A DNA stretch of 64,000 nucleotides from Porticoccus sp964276025 (GTDB taxonomy: Bacteria > Pseudomonadota > Gammaproteobacteria > Pseudomonadales > Porticoccaceae). Position numbers and translations under genes: made by a program. The notes beneath the pieces were generated by a model, which searched no databases, had not been told where the DNA came from, and was given only the letters and a program-made list of their open reading frames with translations. The DNA is taken from contig CAXYDD010000002.1 in NCBI GenBank assembly GCA_964276025.1, positions 434,001 through 498,000 on the forward strand. Reading direction: 5' to 3'. Of the stretch, positions 44,736 through 57,890 are shown in pieces. The stretch's first letter is position 1, and each line of letters begins with the position of its first letter.

Positions 44736-45869
44736 TTACTTCGTATAAATAGCTCCTAATACCGCCGATTTTTCAGCCCCTGTAGAAGCCGGTATGTTTC
44801 CGGGTAACCCTTCAGTAGTTTGTTTCGCTAACCAAGCAAAAGCTGAAGCCTCTACCCATTCTGGGGCAATTCCTAATATAGACGTACTTTCTACAATAAC
44901 TGGCGCTATTAACTCTTTAAGACGATTAATCAAAACTGTATTATAGGCACCACCACCACATATAAAGACCTCATTTATATTAAGTGGGTAGAGCGATAAT
45001 GCTTTATTAATAGTTTGAGCTGTAAATTCTAACAATGTTGCTTGAATATCTTCCGGTCTATATTTTGGAAGCTTTTCAAGTAGAGATTCAAGCCAATCGA
45101 TGTTAAATAGTTCTGGGCCAGTACTTTTTGGCGGAGATATAAATAGATATGGAGTATCCATGAGATTTGAAAGAAGAGCTTTAATCGTAACACCTTGGGC
45201 TGCCCATGCTCCGCCTTTATCATAATTTTTACCAATATTAATTTTAGTCCATTTGTCCATCAATCCATTACCCGGACCTGTATCATAGCCAAGAACTGAC
45301 TTAGCTAGACCGTCTCCTGGTAATAAGGTGATATTTGAGATTCCACCAATATTGACTATAGCTCGCACAGAACCAGTTTTCTCAAAAAATGCTTGATGAA
45401 AACCAGGAACTAAAGGAGCTCCCTGGCCCCCTAAAGCCATATCTCTACCCCGAAAATTCGCAACTGTTGTAATCCCTGTTTCTTCTACGATGGTATTTGG
45501 ATCTCCTACTTGTAAGCTATAACCCTCATATTTTTTTATAATAGCGCTTGGCGGATGATGCCTGATAGTCTGTCCATGACTACCAATTGCTGTAATATCG
45601 GTGTTCGCTAATTTCGATAAAATGAGAAGCTCGTTTGCAGCTTGCGAAAAAAGTAACCCTAAAGATTTATCTAGTTTACTCAGCCTATGTATTTCGTCTG
45701 AACCTGAAATAGCTAGTGAATTTATCTCCTCTCTCATATCAGTGCTAATTTTAATTGAATGAGTGTGCAGAATTTGGAAATTATTGGATCCGAGGGCAAT
45801 TAATACAGCATCTATGCTATCCGCGCTAGTTCCAGACATCAGTCCAATAAATTTTTTGTTGATGCTCAT
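44736..45869 (-). CDS. anmK: Anhydro-N-acetylmuramic acid kinase
   Basis: Cell-wall recycling kinase that opens and phosphorylates 1,6-anhydro-MurNAc, 377 residues. Signatures: GLMSGTSADSIDAVLIAL at the N-terminus, IGSHGQTIRHHP, NIGGISNITLLP and FICGGGAYNTVL. It lies 31 bases downstream of the M23 peptidase gene, the same order as in Pseudomonas, so a murein peptidase and a murein-recycling kinase are probably co-transcribed. Confidence 0.95.
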   Translation of the reverse strand: MSINKKFIGLMSGTSADSIDAVLIALGSNNFQILHTHSIKISTDMREEINSLAISGSDEIHRLSKLDKSLGLLFSQAANELLILSKLANTDITAIGSHGQTIRHHPPSAIIKKYEGYSLQVGDPNTIVEETGITTVANFRGRDMALGGQGAPLVPGFHQAFFEKTGSVRAIVNIGGISNITLLPGDGLAKSVLGYDTGPGNGLMDKWTKINIGKNYDKGGAWAAQGVTIKALLSNLMDTPYLFISPPKSTGPELFNIDWLESLLEKLPKYRPEDIQATLLEFTAQTINKALSLYPLNINEVFICGGGAYNTVLINRLKELIAPVIVESTSILGIAPEWVEASAFAWLAKQTTEGLPGNIPASTGAEKSAVLGAIYTK

Positions 45870-45900
45870 ATCTTATAATCCAGTTAATCAATTTTTATAT

Positions 45901-47274
45901 TTATTTTGCTGACAATAAAGCTAGTTTGGATACCTTTTGAAACCCTTCAAGTTTTGCCATTAAGGGCTTTGTGATTCGATAAAATCTATCAAGCTCGCTT
46001 TTTTTTACAGGATCTGAGCGAGGAAGATCTACATCACGTGGATTTTTATGAGCACCATTAACGATAAATTCATAATGCAGATGAGGCCCTGTAGAGTAGC
46101 CGGTAGATCCTAATGTCCCAATTATTTGTCGCTGAGCAACCCTCATTCCTTTTTTAACTTTTCTTTTATGAAGGTGTAAGTATTTTGTGGTAATTCCTCC
46201 ACCATGTTGGATAAAAATATAGTTACCATTGGCTTTATTGTAGCTACTAGCTATAACCTTACCATCTCCTGAAGCAAAAACTGGCGTACCAAGTGGAGCG
46301 ACATAATCCACTCCTCGATGCGCCATTATTTTTCTGTGGATAGGATGCATGCGTCTCAGGTTAAAATTAGAGCTAATACGAGTAAAATCTAGTGGGGCGC
46401 GAAGAAATGATTTGCGAATATCAAGGCCTTCTGGAGTGTAGTAATTTACTTTTCCACTACTATCCAGATAACGAACTGCCTTGAAAGACTTCCCTTTATT
46501 TATGAACTCAGCCGCTAAAATTCTACTTCCAGTAATTTTTTCGCCACTGAAAGAAATTTTCTCGTATAAAACAGAAAATTTATCCCCTCTTCTAATATCC
46601 AGTGAAAAATCAATATCCCAAGAAAAAATATTAGAAAGTTCCATAATGATTTTATTTGGTAACCCAGCTTTTTTGGCACTAATAAATAAAGAATTTTTTA
46701 TTATGGAATCGCGAAATATAGTAATTTTTTTGGGACTAGAGTCGATCTTACTGGCAAAGAAACTGGTTTTCTTTCCCCCATTTACCCGAGCATAAATATA
46801 AGACTCTTTACTCGATTTTACATACTTTAATTCTTTTAATTCACCATCACTCGCGAGACCAAACTGTAATTTTTCACCTGGATGAATCTGCAGTAAAGGA
46901 CTGGATGGGTTACCAGAAGTAAGTTCTATTACATTCTTTGGACTTAGAGATTTCCCTTTGAAAATTGAACTAAGATTATCTCCACGCCTTATAATATATT
47001 CGCTCCATGTTAATTCTTTAAGAGTACTTTTTACTATATCTTCATCGTATGAAATTTCTGATAGAACTTTTTTGTTGTCAACCTCACTGGAATTATTTAC
47101 TGAAGAGTAAACTTTTGTAAATTCTCTAAGATCGTATTGTAGAGAAAAATAAAATATTACCACCAATGCAAGAAAAGCATATACCAGTGAATAGGCATAT
47201 GCTCTATACCCTGAAACCAGGGATGACCAAACCGAGGTAGCTTTCTCATCATTTTTAAATCTATTTTTTGGCAT
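45901..47274 (-). CDS. M23 family murein endopeptidase (MepM-like)
   Basis: A 457-residue protein with one N-terminal membrane segment (about residues 27-46), an OapA/LysM-like region (YIIRRGDNLSSIFKG), a Csd3-like second domain and a C-terminal LytM/M23 domain with the zinc ligands in HRGVDYVAPLGTPVF and HLHYEFIVNG. All catalytic residues appear intact, so it is probably an active D,D-endopeptidase cutting peptidoglycan cross-links in the periplasm. It is divergent from tyrS. Confidence 0.92.
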   Translation of the reverse strand: MPKNRFKNDEKATSVWSSLVSGYRAYAYSLVYAFLALVVIFYFSLQYDLREFTKVYSSVNNSSEVDNKKVLSEISYDEDIVKSTLKELTWSEYIIRRGDNLSSIFKGKSLSPKNVIELTSGNPSSPLLQIHPGEKLQFGLASDGELKELKYVKSSKESYIYARVNGGKKTSFFASKIDSSPKKITIFRDSIIKNSLFISAKKAGLPNKIIMELSNIFSWDIDFSLDIRRGDKFSVLYEKISFSGEKITGSRILAAEFINKGKSFKAVRYLDSSGKVNYYTPEGLDIRKSFLRAPLDFTRISSNFNLRRMHPIHRKIMAHRGVDYVAPLGTPVFASGDGKVIASSYNKANGNYIFIQHGGGITTKYLHLHKRKVKKGMRVAQRQIIGTLGSTGYSTGPHLHYEFIVNGAHKNPRDVDLPRSDPVKKSELDRFYRITKPLMAKLEGFQKVSKLALLSAK

Positions 47275-47444
47275 AATAAATCTTGTGTTAATTTAACGAA
47301 AGTAGATATCATATCAATTTTCAATAGAAATCATTCTTAAGCATATGGTTAGTTTTTACAAGCCTGCTTATCTGATGTTTTTTTTTACAATGAGATAGGG
47401 TATTGTTTGCGTTCTTTTGATTTGTTTACGTTAGAGATTTTCAG

Positions 47445-48755
47445 ATGGATGACCAGAGTGAAAAGTTAATCGAGGATCTTCAGGCGAGAGGCCTTATTGC
47501 GCAGATGACTTCAGCTGATAAACTAGCAGAACATTTGTCTACTGATAGTCGCTCACTATATTGTGGTTTTGATCCTACAGCAGATAGCCTACATATTGGT
47601 AGTCTTGTGCCTTTGCTGGTACTAAAACGCTTTCAAGAAGCTGGCCACAAACCTATTGTACTCCTAGGAGGAGCAACAGGTTTAATTGGTGACCCAAGTT
47701 TTAAAGCACAAGAAAGAAAATTAAATACACCTGAAATAGTGAAAGACTGGTTGCACCTTATAAAAAAACAGATATCTCAATTTGTTGATTTCAGTACTGC
47801 AGGTTGCTCTGCAGAAATTGTTAATAACCTAGACTGGATAGAAAAAATAGATTTACTAACTTTTTTAAGAGATATCGGTAAACATTTCTCTATAAATAAT
47901 ATGATTAACAAAGAATCTGTTAAGCAAAGAATTGATAGAGATGGAGACGGTATATCTTATACAGAGTTCACTTACATGTTATTGCAATCCTATGATTTTT
48001 CTGAGCTTAATCGTCGCCACAATTGCACTATCCAAATCGGTGGTGCTGATCAATGGGGAAATATCGTTGGCGGAGTAGACCTTACGAGACGCTTGAATGA
48101 TAGCCAAGTGTTTGGTTTGACGTTGCCATTAGTTACTAAGTCTGATGGTACGAAGTTTGGAAAGACAGAATCAGGAACGATATGGCTCGATTCAAAAAAA
48201 ACCTCTCCATACACATTTTATCAATTTTGGATGAATACTTCAGACGCTGATGTGTATACCTTCTTGAGATATTTTACTTATTTATCTATAGATACGATTA
48301 AAGATATAGAAAGAAATGACTCAAATACTCAAGGAAGAAAATCTGCTCAAGCTATATTGGCTGAAGAGATCACCAGGTTAGTCCATGGTTCTGACCAACT
48401 CTCTGCTGTGAAAAGAATAACAAGCGAGCTTTTTTCTGGTAACCCTGCGTTACTAAAAGAAGATGATTTAATTCAACTTCAACAGGATGGGTTGCCATCT
48501 GCGAGGTTAAATCCAGCCGACTTAAATAAGCAAACTTTAACAAATTTACTCTCAGATTGTGGTCTCGCTCTTTCTGGACGTGAGGTGAAAGACGCACTTA
48601 CACGAAATGCAGTATTTATAAATGGTGCATCCAAGGGATATGAAGACAATATGCAAGTAGTTGATTGCTTCTCTATAAAAAATGCTCTCTTTGGTAAATT
48701 TTTTATAGTCAAACTTGGAAAGAAAAAATATTTTTTATTTGAGCTCGAAGAATAA
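47445..48755 (+). CDS. tyrS: Tyrosyl-tRNA synthetase
   Basis: Class I synthetase of 436 residues. It has the HIGH-like motif in GFDPTADSLHIGSLVPL, the tyrosine-binding YTEFTYMLLQSYDF and GGADQWGNI, the KMSKS-equivalent KFGKTESG, and a C-terminal S4-like domain. It lies immediately upstream of the rRNA operon, as in Pseudomonas; tRNA-Tyr is encoded 8.6 kb downstream. Confidence 0.97.
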   Translation: MDDQSEKLIEDLQARGLIAQMTSADKLAEHLSTDSRSLYCGFDPTADSLHIGSLVPLLVLKRFQEAGHKPIVLLGGATGLIGDPSFKAQERKLNTPEIVKDWLHLIKKQISQFVDFSTAGCSAEIVNNLDWIEKIDLLTFLRDIGKHFSINNMINKESVKQRIDRDGDGISYTEFTYMLLQSYDFSELNRRHNCTIQIGGADQWGNIVGGVDLTRRLNDSQVFGLTLPLVTKSDGTKFGKTESGTIWLDSKKTSPYTFYQFWMNTSDADVYTFLRYFTYLSIDTIKDIERNDSNTQGRKSAQAILAEEITRLVHGSDQLSAVKRITSELFSGNPALLKEDDLIQLQQDGLPSARLNPADLNKQTLTNLLSDCGLALSGREVKDALTRNAVFINGASKGYEDNMQVVDCFSIKNALFGKFFIVKLGKKKYFLFELEE

Positions 48756-48892
48756 GAAAAAAGTGCTACTTATCAGGCAAAAATTTCCTTTCATAGAGAA
48801 TTTTTTTTGTTGAGAAAATTATTGATAGCGCACACCTTAATAGGACATAACAAGTAAATAAAAAAAAAGAATTTATTTTATACAGAAATAGT

Positions 48893-48920
48893 TTGACAGC
48901 AGCCTATGAAAGGCTAGAAT
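48893..48920 (+). promoter_or_regulatory. rRNA promoter P1
   Basis: TTGACA (48893-48898), 16-base spacer, TAGAAT (48915-48920), followed by the G+C-rich discriminator GCGCGTCC. Both the 16-base spacing and the discriminator are typical of stringently controlled stable-RNA promoters. Confidence 0.85.
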
Positions 48921-49005
48921 GCGCGTCCGTTTCAAGGTTAACTGAGATCAAAAAATCAATAGCGATAAATTGTGAATTTTTTTACTAAAAAAATCACAGT
49001 TGTTG

Positions 49006-49033
49006 TTGACTTTAGATGGACGTTCCTTAGAAT
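49006..49033 (+). promoter_or_regulatory. rRNA promoter P2
   Basis: TTGACT (49006-49011), 16-base spacer, TAGAAT (49028-49033), followed by ACGCAACCCGC. It has the same architecture as P1, 113 bases downstream. Confidence 0.75.
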
Positions 49034-49075
49034 ACGCAACCCGCTCCTTAAGTGAGCAACGTTCTTTAACAATCA

Positions 49076-49088
49076 ATCAGATAATGAG
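49076..49088 (+). other. 5' arm of pre-16S processing stem
   Basis: ATCAGATAATGAG here is perfectly complementary to CTCATTATCTGAT at 50846-50858, downstream of 16S. The long-range stem would bracket the 16S precursor for RNase III. Confidence 0.75.
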
Positions 49089-49275
49089 TGTGGGTACTTG
49101 CTGAGATGATCACGTGACAACGTATCATCAAATACAAGTAACTCACCAAAATAAGTATTTAGAAATTTGGTAAGCTAAAGTGTTTGGCCATGTTTTGAGA
49201 AGTATCGCAGGTTTTTGTGAAACTACTCCCTCTTAGTTTAACTTTATAAAAGTTTGAAAGAGGTTAAAGAATATT

Positions 49276-50811
<1,536 letters not shown>

Positions 50812-50908
50812 ATCGATGCACTGACATTTCGGTTAAGTGCTCACTCTCATTATCTGATTATTGGCTAAAGCAGTACGCGTATTTTTTATACGCAAACCTA
50901 TAGACAGT

Positions 50909-50985
<77 letters not shown>

Positions 50986-51010
50986 TTTCATATGCATGAA
51001 AGGTTGCATT

Positions 51011-51086
51011 GGGGCTATAGCTCAGCTGGGAGAGCGCCTGCCTTGCACGCAGGAGGTCAGCGGTTCGATCCCGCTTAGCTCCACCA
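51011..51086 (+). tRNA. tRNA-Ala (TGC)
   Basis: Cloverleaf with acceptor GGGGCTA/TAGCTCC, anticodon loop TTGCACG region (TGC), TTCGATC T-loop and encoded CCA. Second spacer tRNA, 25 bases after tRNA-Ile. Confidence 0.98.
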
Positions 51087-51309
51087 CTTTCTTCGTAAAA
51101 AAGTACTGCTAAAAATAGATGTTAGAATTAAGTTATTTTAGATAATTTAATTCTGGTTTTTATGCCAGATGTTCTTTAAAAAAGTAGAAATGTTAAAGCT
51201 AAATTAATTATTTATAGTAATTTTTAAACGAGTGTATTCTTGAATACACAAGTTTGGCAAAAAATTATCGAAAGATAGTTTTTCGTAAATGCAGTCGTTT
51301 GTCTTATAT
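51087..51309 (+). other. Spacer upstream of 23S rRNA with boxA and processing arms
   Basis: Holds a hairpin TCTGG...CCAGA (51152-51169), a boxA-like GTTCTTTAAA (51171-51180), the 5' arms of the pre-23S stem (51188-51199 and 51227-51235), a perfect small palindrome GTGTATTC-TT-GAATACAC (51232-51249) and a hairpin AAAAATTATC-GAAA-GATAGTTTTT (51260-51283). Confidence 0.7.
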
Positions 51310-54199
<2,890 letters not shown>

Positions 54200-54237
54200 A
54201 TAATAGAAATGATTGCATTAAGAACCTGTCTTTATTA

Positions 54238-54258
54238 ACACTCGTTGCTTTAATATTT
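54238..54258 (+). other. 3' arms of pre-23S processing stem
   Basis: ACACTCGTT (54238-54246) pairs with AACGAGTGT (51227-51235), and GCTTTAATATTT (54247-54258) pairs with AAATGTTAAAGC (51188-51199) with one G-U pair. Together they close the 23S precursor. Confidence 0.65.
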
Positions 54259-54269
54259 TTACGTTTATT

Positions 54270-54305
54270 TGAGATAAAACTATTAATATAAATAGTTTTA
54301 TCTCA
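54270..54305 (+). other. Perfect 15-bp hairpin between 23S and 5S rRNA
   Basis: TGAGATAAAACTATT, a 6-base loop AATATA, then AATAGTTTTATCTCA: two exactly complementary 15-base arms, ending about ten bases before 5S. It has no T-run, so it is more likely a processing site than a terminator. Confidence 0.8.
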
Positions 54306-54314
54306 TAACAGTTT

Positions 54315-54431
54315 TCCTGGCGACCATAGAGCTTTGGTACCACCTGATCCCATCCCGAACTCAGAAGTGAAACGATGCATCGCCGATGGTAGTGTGGGGT
54401 TTCCCCATGTGAGAGTAGGTCATCGCCAGGT
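54315..54431 (+). rRNA. rrf: 5S ribosomal RNA
   Basis: About 117 bases, with the closing helix CCTGGCGA/TCGCCAGG and the conserved CCCATCCCGAACTCAGAAGTG block. Confidence 0.96.
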
Positions 54432-54440
54432 TTTTATCTT

Positions 54441-54475
54441 AAACGCCCTATCTTTCTTAGTTAGGGCGTTTTTTT
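54441..54475 (+). terminator. Rho-independent terminator of the rRNA operon
   Basis: Stem AACGCCCTA/TAGGGCGTT with an 11-base loop, followed by a run of T, ten bases after 5S. Confidence 0.93.
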
Positions 54476-54564
54476 ATGATTTATATATATAAATACGATC
54501 CTTGCATTTAACATATAAAAAAATGAGGCATAATGGAGAGTTAAGATCAATATATAGGATATGC

Positions 54565-55377
54565 ATGGATATAATCTTTTTATACCTCTTTCTGGGTGTA
54601 ATAGCAGGGGTAATTAGTGGCCTGTTTGGAATCGGTGGCGGGATAATTATCGTTCCAATACTCATCTTCACTTTTTCATCACAAGTTTTCCCTACAGAAA
54701 TATTGACCCATATGGCAATAGGTACATCATTAGCTACAATTATAATTACTTCTATGAGCTCTATTTTTGCACATCACAAACGTGGACTAGTAGCTTGGCC
54801 CATAGTTCTTTGGTTTTCACCAGGGATATGTTTGGGTGCAATTTTGGGAGCAAGTTTTGCTATTAGTATCACAGGAATACTTTTACAACTCTTTTTTGGT
54901 ATATTTCTTTGTTTTATTGGTGTCCTTATGACAAAGCCTACTAATCCGTCTTTAATTATCAATATGCCAGGATCTTTTGGTAAAACAATAGCGGGCTCTG
55001 TAATTGGTTTTTTTTCCAGCATATTTGGGATTGGGGGCGGGTCATTATCAGTACCTTATTTTTCTTGGACACAGATACCTATTAAGAATGCTATTGCTAC
55101 GTCAGCTGCCTGCGGACTACCTATTGCTGTTAGTGGAGCTATAGTTTATGCAATTCAGGGACTAAATGTATATGGATTACCAAAATATACAGTTGGTTTT
55201 GTATATCTTCCCGCTTTTTTTGGCATCATCATTACAAGTATAGTTTTTGCAAAAGTGGGGGCAAAATTAGCATATCAGCTTCCTTCTAAAGCTTTGAAAA
55301 TGTATTTCTCTTTTTTACTACTGGCTATTGGGATATATTTTATATGGAAAAATATCCTATTTATTTTGATGGATTAA
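54565..55377 (+). CDS. TauE/SafE family sulfite/sulfonate exporter-like protein
   Basis: A 270-residue membrane protein from the ATG at 54565; the frame extends upstream but those residues are hydrophilic and unlike the family. Two related halves each begin with a glycine-rich motif, FGIGGGIIIVPIL (near residue 20) and FGIGGGSLSVPYF (near 155), typical of TauE/SafE (DUF81) proteins, with about eight membrane segments. The substrate, possibly a sulfur anion, cannot be assigned. birA starts one base after its stop. Confidence 0.87.
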   Translation: MDIIFLYLFLGVIAGVISGLFGIGGGIIIVPILIFTFSSQVFPTEILTHMAIGTSLATIIITSMSSIFAHHKRGLVAWPIVLWFSPGICLGAILGASFAISITGILLQLFFGIFLCFIGVLMTKPTNPSLIINMPGSFGKTIAGSVIGFFSSIFGIGGGSLSVPYFSWTQIPIKNAIATSAACGLPIAVSGAIVYAIQGLNVYGLPKYTVGFVYLPAFFGIIITSIVFAKVGAKLAYQLPSKALKMYFSFLLLAIGIYFIWKNILFILMD

Positions 55378-55378
55378 A

Positions 55379-56347
55379 ATGGAAGATCTATTAATTATTT
55401 TAAGTGATGGAATGTTTCACTCCGGGGAAGATATTGGTAAAAAACTTGATATCTCAAGAGCAGCTGTCTGGAAAAAAATAAGAAAAATTAGAACTTTAGG
55501 ACTTTCCCTAGAATCAAAAAAAGGTCAAGGTTACCGAATAATTGGTGGTCTAGATCTCCTAAAGAAAGAAGATATTTACGATAATTTATCCTCTGTTGTT
55601 AAACCCCTTGTATCTAACTTAGAAGTTTTGTCGACGACCACTTCTACAAATACTCTCGCTAGAAAAAATGCTGAAAAATTTGATTCTTCGGGTAGTATAA
55701 TTTTATCAGAAGCCCAGACAGATGGGCGTGGTCGAAGAGGTAAATCTTGGGTTAGTCCATATGGTTGCAATCTTTATCTATCAATTGTTTGGGGTTTTTC
55801 AGGTGGCATTCAAGAAATAGAGGGCCTTAGTTTAGCTGTTGCTTGTTCTGTGCTCAAAGGGCTAAAAAAGTGTGGTGCTGATAATATAGAGCTCAAGTGG
55901 CCTAATGACTTAATACACAAAAAGAAAAAAATTGGCGGTATTCTTTTAGAGATAGTTGGTGATCCATCTGGATACTGCCAAGTAATTATTGGTGTTGGTA
56001 TCAATGTAAATATGCCAAAAATTTACTCTGGATATATTGATAGAGAATGGGCAAATACTAAAAAATTATTAAATCCAGGGGTTAGTAGGAATAAATTAGC
56101 TTCTATGATTATAGAACAGCTCTTATTGTTGCTTTTTGACTATAAAAAATCCAAATTCTTGAGTTATAGGGATCAATGGCTTATGTATGATAATTCAATA
56201 GGAAAGAAGGTGGAGCTGATAATGATGAATAATACCGTTGAGGGGATTATACGCGGAATAGATTTAAGCGGTGGGCTTATTCTTGAGGTAGATGGAATAG
56301 AAAAAATCTTTAGTGGTGGTGAAATTAGTCTTCGAGAGTGTGAATGA
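55379..56347 (+). CDS. birA: Biotin-protein ligase / biotin operon repressor BirA
   Basis: Bifunctional protein of 322 residues. An N-terminal winged helix (about residues 5-60, GKKLDISRAAVWKKIRKI) indicates the repressor form. The ligase domain has TTTSTNTLARKNAEK, the biotinoyl-AMP loop QTDGRGRRGKSWVSP, and KWPNDLIHKKKKIGGIL; an SH3-like C-terminal domain follows. It attaches biotin to acetyl-CoA carboxylase and similar enzymes. It overlaps coaX by four bases. Confidence 0.95.
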   Translation: MEDLLIILSDGMFHSGEDIGKKLDISRAAVWKKIRKIRTLGLSLESKKGQGYRIIGGLDLLKKEDIYDNLSSVVKPLVSNLEVLSTTTSTNTLARKNAEKFDSSGSIILSEAQTDGRGRRGKSWVSPYGCNLYLSIVWGFSGGIQEIEGLSLAVACSVLKGLKKCGADNIELKWPNDLIHKKKKIGGILLEIVGDPSGYCQVIIGVGINVNMPKIYSGYIDREWANTKKLLNPGVSRNKLASMIIEQLLLLLFDYKKSKFLSYRDQWLMYDNSIGKKVELIMMNNTVEGIIRGIDLSGGLILEVDGIEKIFSGGEISLRECE

Positions 56348-57072
56348 GAGTAGAGATTGATGCAGGTAATTCTAGAATTAAGTGGAGAATTTGCTTAGGC
56401 CAAATAGTTGAGTCTCGTGGTGTTTTTGCTAATAAAGATATTGAGATATTTCTAGAGGTATTAGATCAGATTCCATCAATTGAAAAGATATATATTGCTT
56501 CTGTATCTCCTTTGGATATTCTTAATAAAATAGCTCAATATTGTTCTAAGAGGTTATGTTTACTCATTGAAGCCAAAACTGAAAAAATTACTGCTGGTGT
56601 TACTTGTGGTTACAATGATCCATCTATTTTAGGCATTGATCGATGGCTAGGAATTGTAGCTGCATACAATCGTTTTAGGTCGCCATGCATAATTATTGAT
56701 GCAGGAACCATCCTAACAATTGATACTGTAAACGGCGATGGAAAACATTTAGGAGGATATATTTTACCTGGAAGAGAAATGTCGCGAGAGATAATGAATA
56801 CTGGTACCGAGAAAATTCAGCTAAATATTAATGACGATCAAGATATAACAAATTTTTCTCCAGGAAAGTCAACTGGAGAGTGTATCAGAAAAGGGGAAAT
56901 TCTGATGATTAAATCACTAATAGAATTTATTGTAAGAAATTCTGATGAGAAAAATGAAACACAAATAATAGCAACTGGAGGTAATGCCCAAAATATCGTT
57001 AGTATTTTGGGCAACCACGTTCATTTTGACCCAGAACTGATTTTAGATGGTCTAAAATTTTTAGACTTATAA
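56344..57072 (+). CDS. coaX: Type III pantothenate kinase CoaX
   Basis: First step of coenzyme A synthesis, 242 residues. ASKHA-fold motifs: the phosphate loop IDAGNSRIKWRI, GIDRWLGIVAAYNRF, IIDAGTILTIDTV and LGGYILPG. The type III enzyme needs a monovalent cation and is not feedback-inhibited like CoaA. The birA-coaX pair, overlapping by ATGA, precedes the tRNA-tuf cluster as in Pseudomonas. Confidence 0.95.
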   Translation: MRVEIDAGNSRIKWRICLGQIVESRGVFANKDIEIFLEVLDQIPSIEKIYIASVSPLDILNKIAQYCSKRLCLLIEAKTEKITAGVTCGYNDPSILGIDRWLGIVAAYNRFRSPCIIIDAGTILTIDTVNGDGKHLGGYILPGREMSREIMNTGTEKIQLNINDDQDITNFSPGKSTGECIRKGEILMIKSLIEFIVRNSDEKNETQIIATGGNAQNIVSILGNHVHFDPELILDGLKFLDL

Positions 57073-57187
57073 AAAATTGTATATTTCATAAAGTTGACTT
57101 AAAAACGATCACATGGGCTTTTTATCCTCTTTCATACCCATTTCTGTGTAAAAAACACTAAAAAAACGTTTTATCACATATAATCTG

Positions 57188-57216
57188 TTGATTATAACCT
57201 CAACATTCACTAAAAT
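57188..57216 (+). promoter_or_regulatory. Promoter of the tRNA-tuf operon
   Basis: TTGATT (57188-57193), 17-base spacer, TAAAAT (57211-57216), then the G+C-rich discriminator CGCGACCCC, about 30 bases before tRNA-Thr. Confidence 0.7.
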
Positions 57217-57246
57217 CGCGACCCCTATTTTGTATATAGGATTTGG

Positions 57247-57322
57247 GCTGGCGTAGCTCAGTTGGTAGAGCAGCTGACTTGTAATCAGCCGGTCGGGGGT
57301 TCGACTCCTCTCGCCAGCTCCA
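57247..57322 (+). tRNA. tRNA-Thr (TGT)
   Basis: Acceptor GCTGGCG/CGCCAGC, anticodon TGT in ACTTGTAAT, encoded CCA. First of four tRNAs in the order Thr-Tyr-Gly-Thr-tuf, as in E. coli. Confidence 0.97.
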
Positions 57323-57398
57323 TATATTTTGTATGTAACTGGGGTTTTGGAAAATTTATTAGGTATATGTTGGGTGTGGACGATGTTTTACCTTTTAC

Positions 57399-57482
57399 GC
57401 AGGGGTTCCCGAGCGGTCAAAGGGATCAGACTGTAACTCTGACGCGAAAGCTTCGGTGGTTCGAATCCACCCCCCTGCACCA
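57399..57482 (+). tRNA. tRNA-Tyr (GTA)
   Basis: Class II tRNA of 84 bases with a long variable arm (CGCGAAAGCTTCG), acceptor GCAGGGG/CCCCTGC, anticodon GTA in ACTGTAACT, encoded CCA. Confidence 0.97.
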
Positions 57483-57639
57483 AATTTTTATATTTGGTAC
57501 TATTGTTGTTTAACAATAACTTAAGTACCTTGTGAACATACGGATTGTATTATCAATGATCACATGGGTAGGTTGCATTTGTAACAAAAAATAGATTTGG
57601 CTCCACTAGAAAATGAATTCTATGGAGTGGTGGTTATAG

Positions 57640-57713
<74 letters not shown>

Positions 57714-57738
57714 GATCCTACCGACAGCGATAGTTAAT

Positions 57739-57814
<76 letters not shown>

Positions 57815-57890
57815 GTATTTAGTGAAATACGGTACGCCGTATATAATTTTAACTAAAAAGTGTGCAAATATTGATTGAGGAGTTTTTGTA

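Larger units (their letters stand above)
48756..49275 (+). promoter_or_regulatory. rRNA operon promoter and leader region (520 bases)
   Basis: Between tyrS and 16S rRNA. It holds an A+T-rich upstream stretch (about 48855-48890, UP-element-like), two tandem promoters listed separately, a boxA antitermination sequence GTTCTTTAACAATC (49061-49074) and the 5' arm of the pre-16S processing stem. No coding frame is credible here. Confidence 0.8.

Noticed and set aside
57262..57513. 83-codon open frame across tRNA-Thr and tRNA-Tyr
   Set aside because: It is read through two clear tRNA genes and has no coding features.
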